Below are positions 34,882 through 42,801 of a DNA stretch of 64,000 nt, one piece after another. This stretch comes from Pontibacter akesuensis (GTDB taxonomy: Bacteria; Bacteroidota; Bacteroidia; Cytophagales; Hymenobacteraceae). The stretch covers positions 3,286,001-3,350,000 of the forward strand of contig NZ_CP014766.1 in NCBI RefSeq assembly GCF_001611675.1, in the 5' to 3' direction. The number at the start of each line of letters is the position of its first letter. Position 1 is the stretch's first letter. The position numbers and the translations under genes are program-made. The notes beneath the pieces are model-generated. The model searched no databases. It had not been told where the DNA came from and saw nothing but the letters and a program-made list of their open reading frames with translations.

Positions 34882-36690
34882 ATGAATAAACATAGACTCA
34901 CTTTATGCGCGGCGTTGGCCGTGGCAACGCTGGGGGCAGTAAGCTGTACCCGTACCTCTGAGCAGGAGCAGGCAACGGAGGCTGTTGCATCTGAGCAGGA
35001 CCTGGGCCAGTTGTTTGATAACTACTTTGAGGCCCGGCTGAAGCTCTTCCCGATGGAAGCCACCGCCATTGCCGACAACCGCTATAACGACCAGTTGCCC
35101 AACGACATCAGCCAGGAGCACACCCAGCAGGTGCGCCAACTGTATCAAAGCTACCTCGAAAAAATAAACAAGATAGACCGAAGTGCGCTAAGCCCACAGG
35201 AGCAGGTGAGCTACGACATATTTAAGTATGAAATGCAGGTGTCGCTGGAGGGGCTTGATATGCCGTCGCGCCTGTTGCCGATCAACCAGTTCTGGGGCCT
35301 TCCTATCACGATGGCGCAGCTTGGTTCCGGCTCAGGCAACCAGCCGTTCAAAACCCCCGAAGATTACCAGGATTTTCTGGGCCGCATCCAAGGTTTCAGC
35401 GTGTGGGGCGACACGGCTATCGCCAACATGCGCCGGGGCATGAGCGTGGGCATTGTGCTGCCGCGCACCATCACGCAAAAGATTCTGCCCCAGCTGCAGG
35501 CCATGCTGGTAGATGACCCAAGCAAATCTATATACTGGGCACCCATAAACAACTTGCCGGCCAGTTTCTCGGCTGCACAGAAAGACAGCATCCGCCAGGC
35601 CTATACTTCAGCCATAAACGAGCAGGTGGTGCCCACCTACAAAAAGCTGTACGATTTTATGCAGCAGGAGTACCTGCCGGTTAGCCGTGCCACCACGGGC
35701 ATTAGCGGCATAAAAGGTGGTGATGATTACTACCGCTACCTGGTACGCTACTGGACCACCACCGATATGACACCCGATCAGATATTCGAGATTGGGCAGC
35801 AGGAGGTGGCGCGGATCCGCAGCGAAATGGAGCAGGTAAAGGAGCAGGTGGGCTTTAAGGGCGATCTGCAGGCATTCTTTAAGTACGTAAACGACAACCC
35901 TAAATTTACTCCGTACAAGTCGCCGGAGCAGGTGCTGAACGCTTACCGCGACATTGAGCAGCGCATGCAGCCACAGCTAAGCCAGCTGTTCGGCATCACT
36001 CCGGAATCTAAGTTTGAGGTGCGGCAGACAGAGGCATTCCGGGCGGCATCGGCCAGCGCCGAGTACAATCCGCCGGCACCGGACGGCTCCAGACCGGGAA
36101 TTTTCTACGTGCCTGTACTTGATGCCAGTACCTATAATGTAGTCGGCATGGAATCACTGTTTCTACACGAGGCTATTCCGGGACACCACTACCAGATTTC
36201 TATCCAGCAGGAGCAGGAGGGGCTTCCAAAGTTCAGGCAGTATGCCTGGTACGGAGCCTTTGGCGAGGGCTGGGCGCTTTACTCCGAGAGCCTCGGCAAA
36301 GAGCTGGGCCTCTACACCGACCCATACCAGTACTTCGGCCGCCTAAGCGATGAGATGCACCGGGCCATACGCCTGGTGGTGGATGTGGGCATGCACGCCA
36401 AAGGCTGGACACGCGAGCAGGCCATTCAGTATTCGCTGGACAATGAACTGACAAGCCGTGAAGCCGCCGTAGCCGAAATAGAGCGCTACATGGTGATCCC
36501 GGGCCAGGCGCTGAGCTATAAAATAGGAGAGCTGAAGATAAAGGAGCTACGCCAGCGCGCCGAAAAGGCCTTAGGCGATGACTTCGACATCAAAGCCTTC
36601 CATGATGAGATACTTATGAGCGGTGTGATGCCGCTGGCGGTGCTGGAGAAGAAAATGGAAACTTGGATCGCCAAGCAGAAGAAGTCGTAG
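34882..36690 (+). CDS. DUF885-family lipoprotein, putative metallopeptidase
   Basis: 602 residues from the chosen start. Lipoprotein signal ALAVATLGAVSC puts the lipidated cysteine at residue 22. The DUF885 fold is marked by the zinc-like motif HEAIPGHHYQI in the second half and downstream LGLYTDPYQYFGRLSDEMHRAIRLVVDVG and YSLDNELTSREAAVAEIERY. The family is thought to be a metallopeptidase (HEXXXGH-type). The open frame begins 24 codons upstream at 34810, but MNKHRLTLCA is the start of the lipoprotein signal, so the ATG at 34882 is preferred. Single gene behind a terminator. Confidence 0.92.
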   Translation: MNKHRLTLCAALAVATLGAVSCTRTSEQEQATEAVASEQDLGQLFDNYFEARLKLFPMEATAIADNRYNDQLPNDISQEHTQQVRQLYQSYLEKINKIDRSALSPQEQVSYDIFKYEMQVSLEGLDMPSRLLPINQFWGLPITMAQLGSGSGNQPFKTPEDYQDFLGRIQGFSVWGDTAIANMRRGMSVGIVLPRTITQKILPQLQAMLVDDPSKSIYWAPINNLPASFSAAQKDSIRQAYTSAINEQVVPTYKKLYDFMQQEYLPVSRATTGISGIKGGDDYYRYLVRYWTTTDMTPDQIFEIGQQEVARIRSEMEQVKEQVGFKGDLQAFFKYVNDNPKFTPYKSPEQVLNAYRDIEQRMQPQLSQLFGITPESKFEVRQTEAFRAASASAEYNPPAPDGSRPGIFYVPVLDASTYNVVGMESLFLHEAIPGHHYQISIQQEQEGLPKFRQYAWYGAFGEGWALYSESLGKELGLYTDPYQYFGRLSDEMHRAIRLVVDVGMHAKGWTREQAIQYSLDNELTSREAAVAEIERYMVIPGQALSYKIGELKIKELRQRAEKALGDDFDIKAFHDEILMSGVMPLAVLEKKMETWIAKQKKS

Positions 36691-36755
36691 AGAGATTTCC
36701 AGAGTTTATACTTTGGGCTACTAGTTAACAGGTGCAACAGCATCAAAATCATCTT

Positions 36756-36791
36756 AAAGCGACTGCGTTATCCCTTAAGCGCAGTCGCTTT
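36756..36791 (+). terminator. Terminator behind the DUF885 gene
   Basis: Exact 12-base arms, AAAGCGACTGCG at 36756-36767 and its complement at 36780-36791, with TTTT after it. Confidence 0.8.
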
Positions 36792-36816
36792 TTGTTTGCA
36801 TCCATACCCTTATCCC

Positions 36817-36904
36817 TGTCATCTTGTAAAGATCTTGTGGGCGAGCTGTAATACCCTTCTAAAACGTATAAACTGGCTTCCACCAAGATCCTTTCAGGAT
36901 GACA
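36817..36904. repeat. Fold-back repeat, TGTCATC family
   Basis: Arms 36817-36840 and 36880-36904 are imperfect inverted copies beginning TGTCATC and containing AGATCTTG or its complement. A solo copy of the same arm lies at 38718-38740. Confidence 0.65.
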
Positions 36905-37046
36905 AATTAGGCGTATTCGTGCCGGATAATACAAAAGGAGTGGAGCAGCAAACAGCAGACAAGTATAAAGTGTAAAAATAGTGCAACCACCATTAGGAGG
37001 GAGGCTATAATGTTCCCGGGTCAGAAGTATAGCAAGCCCTAAAAGA

Positions 37047-37080
37047 AAAGCGGAACCTCTAATCGAGGTGCCGCTTTTTT
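37047..37080 (-). terminator. Hairpin before the Spy-like gene's end
   Basis: AAAAGCGGAAC and GTGCCGCTTTTTTT pair around TTCGAGGT-like loop sequence behind the minus-strand Spy-like gene's stop; read on that strand it is followed by an A/T-rich run. The pairing includes the GCGGCA/TGCCGC-like core. Confidence 0.5.
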
Positions 37081-37098
37081 TCTCAACTTTAGCAAAGA

Positions 37099-37551
37099 TT
37101 AGTTGCCGGCTCTTCTATCGTCCAGGCGTTTCAGTAGCATTTTAGTGAATTCGCGCTCGGCACGGTAAAGCTTTATCAACTGCTTGTTTGTGATGATGCG
37201 CTGGTACTTGGCAGCGTATTCCTGCTCAAGGTTCAGCTCACGCTCCTTGGTCACAAACATGCCGTCTATGCGGGCTTTCGCCTCCTGCTCGCTTAGCTCA
37301 TCCAGGTTGCGGCGGTAGCCGCTGCGGTACGATTTTACCATATCCCGGCGTTTGGCCTCATACTCGTTGTACAGCGGCCAGAATTGCTGAGCCTGTTCGG
37401 CCGTGAGGCCCATTTTATCGGTGATGAAGGCAACTTTAGCAGCCTCCACGTTTTCCTTTCTTTCGTTCGATTTGCTATCCTGAGCAAATACAGTGGTGCC
37501 GCCAAGGGTGAAAGCGCAGAAAAGAAGTAACAGTAGTGTGTAACGCTTCAT
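37099..37551 (-). CDS. Spy/CpxP-like periplasmic protein
   Basis: A 150-residue secreted helical protein: signal peptide (LLLLLFCAFTLGGTTVFAQ), then charged long helices with LTAEQAQQFWPLYNEYEAKRR and KERELNLEQEYAAKYQRI. The LTxEQ..FWPLYNEY pattern is close to the LTPEQ motif of Spy/CpxP chaperone and metal-sensor proteins. It lies eight bases behind the anti-sigma candidate and in the ECF sigma operon, so it is likely part of an envelope-stress circuit. Confidence 0.8.
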   Translation of the reverse strand: MKRYTLLLLLFCAFTLGGTTVFAQDSKSNERKENVEAAKVAFITDKMGLTAEQAQQFWPLYNEYEAKRRDMVKSYRSGYRRNLDELSEQEAKARIDGMFVTKERELNLEQEYAAKYQRIITNKQLIKLYRAEREFTKMLLKRLDDRRAGN

Positions 37552-37559
37552 CGGGTTGG

Positions 37560-37988
37560 TTAATAATCCAGGTTGTTAAGGTGATAGTATTCCAGTTCCG
37601 CCTCAGCGGTTCCGGCGCTTACGTTCAAAAATTCTGATGCAAGTTCCGCGTCAGCCATGGCATGCTCTTCCAAGTCTGTGGCATCCACCTGGGCATAGTC
37701 GTTCAGGTACTGCATGATCTCCGCATCCGACAGCGAGGCCACAGTGGCCGGAGCGGGCTGTGCTGCTTGCTGTGTGTTTACGAAATAAACGCCTACAAAA
37801 ACCAACAGCAGCAGAAGTGGGGCAATGGCCAGTCGCATCGGGCGCCATACCTGCTCCAGCCAGGGAGCCGGAGCCTCAGGGGCAACCGTACGCGCCATTA
37901 CCTGCATCGGCAACTTATCAAAGTAGCCGTCAGGCACTTGGTAAGGCTGCCGCTTTGGAATATCGTTTAGTTTTATCTCTCTCTTCAT
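37560..37988 (-). CDS. Membrane anti-sigma factor candidate
   Basis: A 142-residue protein with one membrane helix (IAPLLLLLVFVGVYFV, about residues 55-70), a basic cytoplasmic N-terminus (KREIKLNDIPKRQPYQVPDGYFDKL) and an acidic periplasmic C-terminus. No zinc motif of classical anti-sigma domains is seen, but its position 44 bases behind an ECF sigma gene and its single-pass form are typical of such regulators. Its N-terminal DGYFDKLP motif is common in Bacteroidota sigma-linked proteins. The role is inferred from context. Confidence 0.65.
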   Translation of the reverse strand: MKREIKLNDIPKRQPYQVPDGYFDKLPMQVMARTVAPEAPAPWLEQVWRPMRLAIAPLLLLLVFVGVYFVNTQQAAQPAPATVASLSDAEIMQYLNDYAQVDATDLEEHAMADAELASEFLNVSAGTAEAELEYYHLNNLDY

Positions 37989-38032
37989 GAGGCTTTTGCT
38001 ATACAGGTTTGATTGCGTTAGCAGGGCAAAGT

Positions 38033-38578
38033 TTAATCCTGTTTCAGAAATTCTTCAATTTTTTTTACAGCGATGTGATACGAGGCTTTCAGGGCACCTA
38101 CCGATGTGCCCAGTATCTGCGACATGTCCTCATACTTCAGCTCGTCGTAGTATTTCATGTTAAACACGAGGCGCTGTTTGTCGGGCAGGCGCAGGATGGC
38201 TTTCTGAAGCTTCAGCTGAATTTCGTCGCCGGCCAGCTCAGGCGAGGCTTCCACTTTCTCCATCAGCTCTGCCGTTACATCATTCAGCGGCAGAAAGAAC
38301 TTCCGCTTCTTACTGGAAAGGAAGGAGAGGCACTCGTTGGTGGCGATACGGTAAATCCAGGTATAGAGCTGAGCATCCTGCCGGAAATTCTCCAGGTTCT
38401 TCCATACTTTCAGGAACACATCCTGCGTCAGGTCATCGGCATCGTCATGGTCGATGACCATTTTGCGGATGTGCCAGTAAATCTTCTGCTGGTACTTGCG
38501 CACAAGTTGGTTGAATGCCAGGTTGCGGCTCTCGGGCTGGGCGAATTTTTCTAATATCTCTTTATCTTCCACGTGCAC
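38033..38578 (-). CDS. ECF-type RNA polymerase sigma factor
   Basis: A 181-residue sigma-70 family protein. Region 2 has FNQLVRKYQQKIYWHIRKMV and HDDADDLTQDVFLKVWKNL; region 4 has LPDKQRLVFNMKYYDELKYEDMSQILGTSVGALKASYHIAVKKIEEFL, the helix-turn-helix for the -35-like region. It should direct RNA polymerase to envelope or stress genes. The first codon is GTG at 38578, with a second GTG at 38572. It is followed by the anti-sigma candidate and the Spy-like gene. Confidence 0.95.
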   Translation of the reverse strand: MHVEDKEILEKFAQPESRNLAFNQLVRKYQQKIYWHIRKMVIDHDDADDLTQDVFLKVWKNLENFRQDAQLYTWIYRIATNECLSFLSSKKRKFFLPLNDVTAELMEKVEASPELAGDEIQLKLQKAILRLPDKQRLVFNMKYYDELKYEDMSQILGTSVGALKASYHIAVKKIEEFLKQD

Positions 38579-38717
38579 ATAAGCAGAAGCTTAAATATAC
38601 TAAGCCCGGGTTTAAACTTTATACTCTCAAGTATAAACCCTCGGATATTTATACTTGACATGTAGCAACAGGCAGGGCGTTTTCATTTTCTTTATCATCA
38701 TCCTGGAAACTCTTCAT

Positions 38718-38740
38718 TGTCATCCTAAAAGGATCTTGTG
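38718..38740. repeat. Solo copy of the TGTCATC repeat
   Basis: 23 bases that match the arms of the fold-back at 36817-36904 with few differences (TGTCATCCTAAAAGGATC, then TTGTG). No partner arm is seen close by. Confidence 0.55.
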
Positions 38741-38762
38741 AGCCAAAGGCATAGCTACAAAA

Positions 38763-38796
38763 AAAGAGGCAGCTTCCTTAGGGGAGCCGCCTCTTT
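38763..38796 (-). terminator. Terminator behind the transketolase operon
   Basis: AAAGAGGCAGCTTCC (38763-38777) and GGGAGCCGCCTCTTT (38782-38796) pair with one mismatch and one wobble; on the minus strand it is followed by TTTTTGTAG. Confidence 0.75.
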
Positions 38797-38818
38797 ATAC
38801 TTGTGTGTGAGCTGTTGC

Positions 38819-39775
38819 TTAACCTTTTCTGCTGATAGCACGCTGTGCAGCAGCCACGATATCGTTCTCAGTCAGGCCATACTTCTCCATCAGTTCCTCA
38901 GGCGTAGCAGACTCTCCGAAGGAGTCGTTAACCGCTACGTACTCCTGCGGAGCAGGCTTGGTCGTAACCAACGCTTGTGCCACGCTGTCGCCCAGGCCAC
39001 CGATGCGGTTGTGCTCCTCGGCGCTTACCACACAGCCTGTCTTGGCAATCGACTTCAACACAGCCTCCGTGTCAAATGGCTTGATGGTGTGGATGTTGAT
39101 GATCTCAGCAGAGATGCCTTTTTCTTCCAAGATCTTACCGGCAAGTATGGCTTTCCATACCAGGTGGCCTGTTGCGATGATGGTTACGTCGGTGCCTTCG
39201 TTCAGCATCACTGCCTTACCGATTTCGAACTTCTGATCAGCAGGAGTGAAGATAGGCACCACAGGGCGACCGAAGCGCAGGTATACCGGACCTTCGTAAT
39301 CAGCGATGGCGATGGTGGCAGCTTTGGTCTGGTTGTAGTCGCATGGGTTGATCACCGTCATGCCCGGAAGCATTTTCATCATGCCGATATCCTCCAGTAT
39401 CTGGTGCGTGGCACCGTCCTCGCCCAAGGTCAGGCCTGCATGCGAAGCACAGATTTTCACATTCTTGTTGGAGTAGGCGATAGACTGGCGGATCTGGTCG
39501 TAAACACGGCCGGTAGAGAAGTTGGCAAACGTGCCGGTGTATGGGATTTTGCCCCCGATAGTCAGGCCAGCGGCGATGCCCATCATGTTTGCCTCGGCAA
39601 TGCCTATCTGGAAAAAGCGCTCAGGGTTCTCCTTGATGAAGTCGCCCATTTTCAGGGAGCCTACCAGGTCGGCACAAAGGGCCACTACGTTCGGGTTGGT
39701 GCGGCCCAACTCCAGAAGTCCGGCTCCAAAGCCAGAGCGGGTGTCTTTTTTCTCTGTATACGTGTACTCTTTCAT
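38819..39775 (-). CDS. Transketolase, C-terminal subunit
   Basis: A 318-residue pyrimidine-binding and C-terminal half of a split transketolase. It has GIAEANMMGIAAGLTIGG, with the conserved Glu that activates thiamine diphosphate, then GEDGATHQILEDIG and the C-terminal region with NIHTIKPFD and AEEHNRIGGLGD. It pairs with the 285-residue N-terminal subunit encoded at 41220-42077 to make the pentose-phosphate enzyme. Start is ATG at 39775, three bases behind the stop of the VWA gene. Splitting of this enzyme in two is common in this phylum, but an interposed gene is not. Confidence 0.93.
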   Translation of the reverse strand: MKEYTYTEKKDTRSGFGAGLLELGRTNPNVVALCADLVGSLKMGDFIKENPERFFQIGIAEANMMGIAAGLTIGGKIPYTGTFANFSTGRVYDQIRQSIAYSNKNVKICASHAGLTLGEDGATHQILEDIGMMKMLPGMTVINPCDYNQTKAATIAIADYEGPVYLRFGRPVVPIFTPADQKFEIGKAVMLNEGTDVTIIATGHLVWKAILAGKILEEKGISAEIINIHTIKPFDTEAVLKSIAKTGCVVSAEEHNRIGGLGDSVAQALVTTKPAPQEYVAVNDSFGESATPEELMEKYGLTENDIVAAAQRAISRKG

Positions 39776-39778
39776 TTT

Positions 39779-41170
39779 TTATCTGTTGAAGATTTTTACA
39801 GTTGTTGTTGCGCCCGACCGAATGGTGAAGTCCTGTACAAACGTAAATTTGCTGGACTGGGCTGATTTCATACGGTAAACTAATTTATACTTGCCCGGCT
39901 GTAAGGCCAGGGTTACTTTACTGTTGTCCTCGGGCAGGTTGAGCAGCCAGCGCTGGCCGCCGCCCTCGGCCAAAGCATATACGCTTCCGTAGCCCTGCAT
40001 CTGCGAGGGTATCGCCAATTGGCCCGGTGGCGGAATGGTGATCACGTTCGATTCGCCGGATTTTAGCTCCACATTGGTCAGCTGGATGCGCGGCGTACTC
40101 AGGATCTCCAGGTCGTAAGTGCCCGCAAGGTACTTGTGGCGGTTACCGAAAGCCTGCACGTTCAGCGTTCTTTCTGATCCAGTTTGCCGCACAATGGCCT
40201 GCAACTGCCCGTAAGGCGATGGTCCGTCCTGCCGCAAGTAAAGCTCGCCCTGCGGTGCCTTTACCTGAATTACGTTGTGCCTGCCCGGCCTGATCTTCAA
40301 GTTGCGCTCCACCACGGCTGGCGTGGTGTGCACCTGCAGGTGGTACGGAATCAGCGCATCCACATCCAGCACATCGGCTTTGCCTTTGGCATCCAGGTAA
40401 TGCACGTAGTTGTACTCCGGCTCTCCTGTCAGCGTATTAACGAACGTCATGTTCACGCCCGTTTCCCGGGGGCGATTCTGTGCATCCAGCAACTCCACGC
40501 TCACCGTGGTTTCGCTTAGCGCCTGCGTCACAATCTCCGACAGCACCGTTTCGAAGGTCTTTACATCGGCCGCGTTAAAGTACTGGCCAATGCAACTCAG
40601 CTGCTGCTCAAACTGCGGCTCAATGCCAATGCCAATGATAAAGGGCCGCAGGAAAATGCGCTTGCGCTGCAATGCCTCCGACATGGCACACGGATCGCCG
40701 CCGCAGGACTCCAGCCCGTCTGTGATCAGGATCACCACGTTGCGGGAGCGGTCCTCCGGAAAGTCACCGGCGGCCTGCTCCAGGGAGTACGTGATCGGTG
40801 TATTGCCCCGCGGAATCAGGCTTTCCAGCTTTTTCTTAATCACAGCGGAGTTGTTTTCGGCAAACGGCACCTCCAGCTTCGTGTCTTTGCAGTCGTTGCG
40901 CTCCCGGCCAAACTGGTGGCCGTACACCCGCAGCGCCACCTCCAGGTTCTCGTAGCGGTCGAGCGAATCTACCAGGTGGGCCAGCAGGGTTTTGGCAACT
41001 ACCATGCGGTCGCTGTTCTCCCACTTGGCCAGCATGCTTCCCGAGGCATCCAGCAAAAAGAGGATGCGCGTTTTGGGCTGCGGCTTTTTCTCCTGGGCAA
41101 AAGCAGTTCCCGTTGCCGCCAGTAGCAGCAACAAGGCTATCGCCATCACACTTTTGCACCACTTACCCAT
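39779..41170 (-). CDS. Secreted VWA-domain protein
   Basis: A 463-residue protein with a signal peptide (SVMAIALLLLLAATGTAFAQ) and a VWA domain at about residues 33-215. The MIDAS is complete: DASGSM, the Thr in GNTPITYS and the Asp in ITDGLESCGGD. The rest (about 220-463) is beta-rich repeats, for example LNVQAFGNRHKYLAGTYDLEI, likely Ig- or carboxypeptidase-regulatory-like. Function unknown, possibly metal-dependent adhesion or envelope assembly. It sits between the two transketolase subunits, 49 bases behind the first and three bases ahead of the second. Confidence 0.9.
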   Translation of the reverse strand: MGKWCKSVMAIALLLLLAATGTAFAQEKKPQPKTRILFLLDASGSMLAKWENSDRMVVAKTLLAHLVDSLDRYENLEVALRVYGHQFGRERNDCKDTKLEVPFAENNSAVIKKKLESLIPRGNTPITYSLEQAAGDFPEDRSRNVVILITDGLESCGGDPCAMSEALQRKRIFLRPFIIGIGIEPQFEQQLSCIGQYFNAADVKTFETVLSEIVTQALSETTVSVELLDAQNRPRETGVNMTFVNTLTGEPEYNYVHYLDAKGKADVLDVDALIPYHLQVHTTPAVVERNLKIRPGRHNVIQVKAPQGELYLRQDGPSPYGQLQAIVRQTGSERTLNVQAFGNRHKYLAGTYDLEILSTPRIQLTNVELKSGESNVITIPPPGQLAIPSQMQGYGSVYALAEGGGQRWLLNLPEDNSKVTLALQPGKYKLVYRMKSAQSSKFTFVQDFTIRSGATTTVKIFNR

Positions 41171-41219
41171 GCTGTGCTGTTAGCAGAAAACGTAAAGGCC
41201 CTAGGGCCAGAATAACGGT

Positions 41220-42077
41220 CTAGTAATCTGAGGCTACGTCTACGGCCAATTGCTGCAGGGCAATCTCGAGCTGCTCATCGTTTGGAGCCACGCCATGCCA
41301 TTTGTGAGAGCCCATCATAAAGTCAACACCGAATCCCATTTCCGTGTCCATCAGAATGATAATCGGCTTGCCCTGGCCAGTGGCGGCTTTCGCCTGGTCC
41401 AGCGTTGGCAGCAATGTCTCGAAGCTGTTGCCGTTGGTCTCCATTACGTTCCATCCGAAAGCCTCGAACTTCGCGCGTAGGTCGCCCAGGCTCAGTACTT
41501 CCTCTGTAGAGCCGTCAATCTGCTGTCCGTTGCGGTCTACGGTGGCGATCAGGTTGTCGACCTTGTTGTGGGGCGCATACATGGCAGCTTCCCACACCTG
41601 GCCTTCTTCCAGTTCTCCGTCGCCCATCAGCACATATACCAGGCTGTCGTCGCCGTTCAGCTTCTTCGCCTGCGCCGCGCCAATTGCCACGGAAAGTCCC
41701 TGGCCGAGTGAGCCAGATGAAATGCGTACGCCTGGCAGTCCTTCGTGCGTGGTCGGGTGGCCTTGCAGCCTGGAGTTGAGCTTACGGAAGGTAGCGAGTT
41801 CTGCTACATCAAAGTAACCGGCACGCGCCAGCACGCTGTAAAAAACAGGGGAGATGTGGCCGTTGCTTAGGAAGAAAAGGTCTTCGCCTTTGCCGTCCAT
41901 CTTAAAATCGGTGCTGTAGTTCATCACCTTAAAGTATAGCGACACCAGGTAATCGGTGCAGCCAAGGGAGCCACCCGGGTGTCCGGAGTTTACGGCGTGC
42001 ACCATGCGCACAATGTCGCGGCGCACCTGCGAAGCTGTTTGCTTTAGCTCTTCAATGCTCTTGTTGTGTGGATTCAC
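41220..42077 (-). CDS. Transketolase, N-terminal subunit
   Basis: A 285-residue thiamine-diphosphate-binding half. It has MVHAVNSGHPGGSLGCTDYL, ISSGSLGQGLSVAIGAA and the ThDP motif GDGELEEGQVWEAAMYA ending near DNLIATVDRNGQQIDG. First gene of the operon that also holds the VWA gene and the C-terminal subunit. The start codon is GTG at 42077; no ATG is found before the conserved region. Confidence 0.93.
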   Translation of the reverse strand: MNPHNKSIEELKQTASQVRRDIVRMVHAVNSGHPGGSLGCTDYLVSLYFKVMNYSTDFKMDGKGEDLFFLSNGHISPVFYSVLARAGYFDVAELATFRKLNSRLQGHPTTHEGLPGVRISSGSLGQGLSVAIGAAQAKKLNGDDSLVYVLMGDGELEEGQVWEAAMYAPHNKVDNLIATVDRNGQQIDGSTEEVLSLGDLRAKFEAFGWNVMETNGNSFETLLPTLDQAKAATGQGKPIIILMDTEMGFGVDFMMGSHKWHGVAPNDEQLEIALQQLAVDVASDY

Positions 42078-42255
42078 TTTGTTGGATTATGAATGATAAA
42101 TAGTTGAATTAAGAATTGCGGATGGCGTGTGTACGTTGTTCCGTCCGAAACAGTATAGGCCGCTGCCTAAGTAAAACACGTAGCTCCGGCAGTAGTCTTA
42201 TGGTCAAATATAACGAAAAACGCAGCGGCCCGGCTAGGCAACTGCGTTTTAGTTT

Positions 42256-42705
42256 TTATTTCAACACCTGTGCAGTGTGCTCTTTCGTCTTTACTTTGGT
42301 GATGATGTCCGCAATCACGCCGTTTTCATCAATCAGAAACGTGTAGCGCATGGTGCCCATGTACTTGCGCCCGTACATCGATTTCTCCTGCCACACGCCG
42401 TACTGCTCCACAATTTGCTTGTCAGTATCGGCGATCAGAGTGAAGGGCAGCTCATACTTGGCGACAAAGTTCTGGTGCGATTTTTCGCTGTCGGTGCTCA
42501 CGCCAATTACCTCGTAGCCCTCTTGCTGTAAGGCGCTGTGGTTATCGCGCAGGTTACAGGCCTGGGCGGTGCAGCCGCTGGTATTGTCCTTCGGGTAGAA
42601 GTATAAAAGCACCTTTTTGCCGCGGTAGTCGCTTAGTTTTACAGTATTGCCATTCTGGTCTTTGCCCTCAAATTCAGGCGCCTTGTCTCCGATGTTCAGT
42701 TGCAT
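42256..42705 (-). CDS. bcp: Thioredoxin-dependent thiol peroxidase, Bcp/PrxQ type
   Basis: A 149-residue peroxiredoxin. The peroxidatic cysteine C45 is in NTSGCTAQAC and the resolving C50 five residues on, exactly the spacing of the BCP/PrxQ class. FYPKD, GVSTDSEKSHQNFVAKYELPF and the terminal GRKYMGTMRYTFLIDENG are typical. It reduces peroxides in the cytoplasm with electrons from thioredoxin. Standard length; single gene. Confidence 0.95.
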   Translation of the reverse strand: MQLNIGDKAPEFEGKDQNGNTVKLSDYRGKKVLLYFYPKDNTSGCTAQACNLRDNHSALQQEGYEVIGVSTDSEKSHQNFVAKYELPFTLIADTDKQIVEQYGVWQEKSMYGRKYMGTMRYTFLIDENGVIADIITKVKTKEHTAQVLK

Positions 42706-42735
42706 GTTTTTGTAATTTTTGACTCTTTGACAAAA

Positions 42736-42775
42736 GACAAAGGACTCTGTTTTTCTTTTTCAAAAGTCCTTTGTC
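42736..42775 (-). terminator. Hairpin between the M23 and bcp genes
   Basis: GACAAAGGACT (42736-42746) and AGTCCTTTGTC (42765-42775) pair exactly; it lies just behind the M23 gene's stop at 42802 and has a loop rich in T on the plus strand. Confidence 0.6.
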
Positions 42776-42801
42776 CTTCATCAAATATTCCTTTGTCTAA
42801 C

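Larger units (their letters stand above)
36691..37098. other. Intergenic region between convergent genes with terminator and fold-back repeat
   Basis: 408 bases between the DUF885 and Spy-like genes. It holds the terminator at 36756-36791 and the fold-back repeat at 36817-36904. A second AAAAGCGGAAC/GTGCCGCTTTTTTT hairpin lies at about 37047-37080, before the Spy-like gene. No gene is seen. Confidence 0.6.

Noticed and set aside
38819-42077. Reading the split transketolase as a broken gene
   Set aside because: Each half has complete domain borders and its own start; split transketolases are normal in many bacteria.
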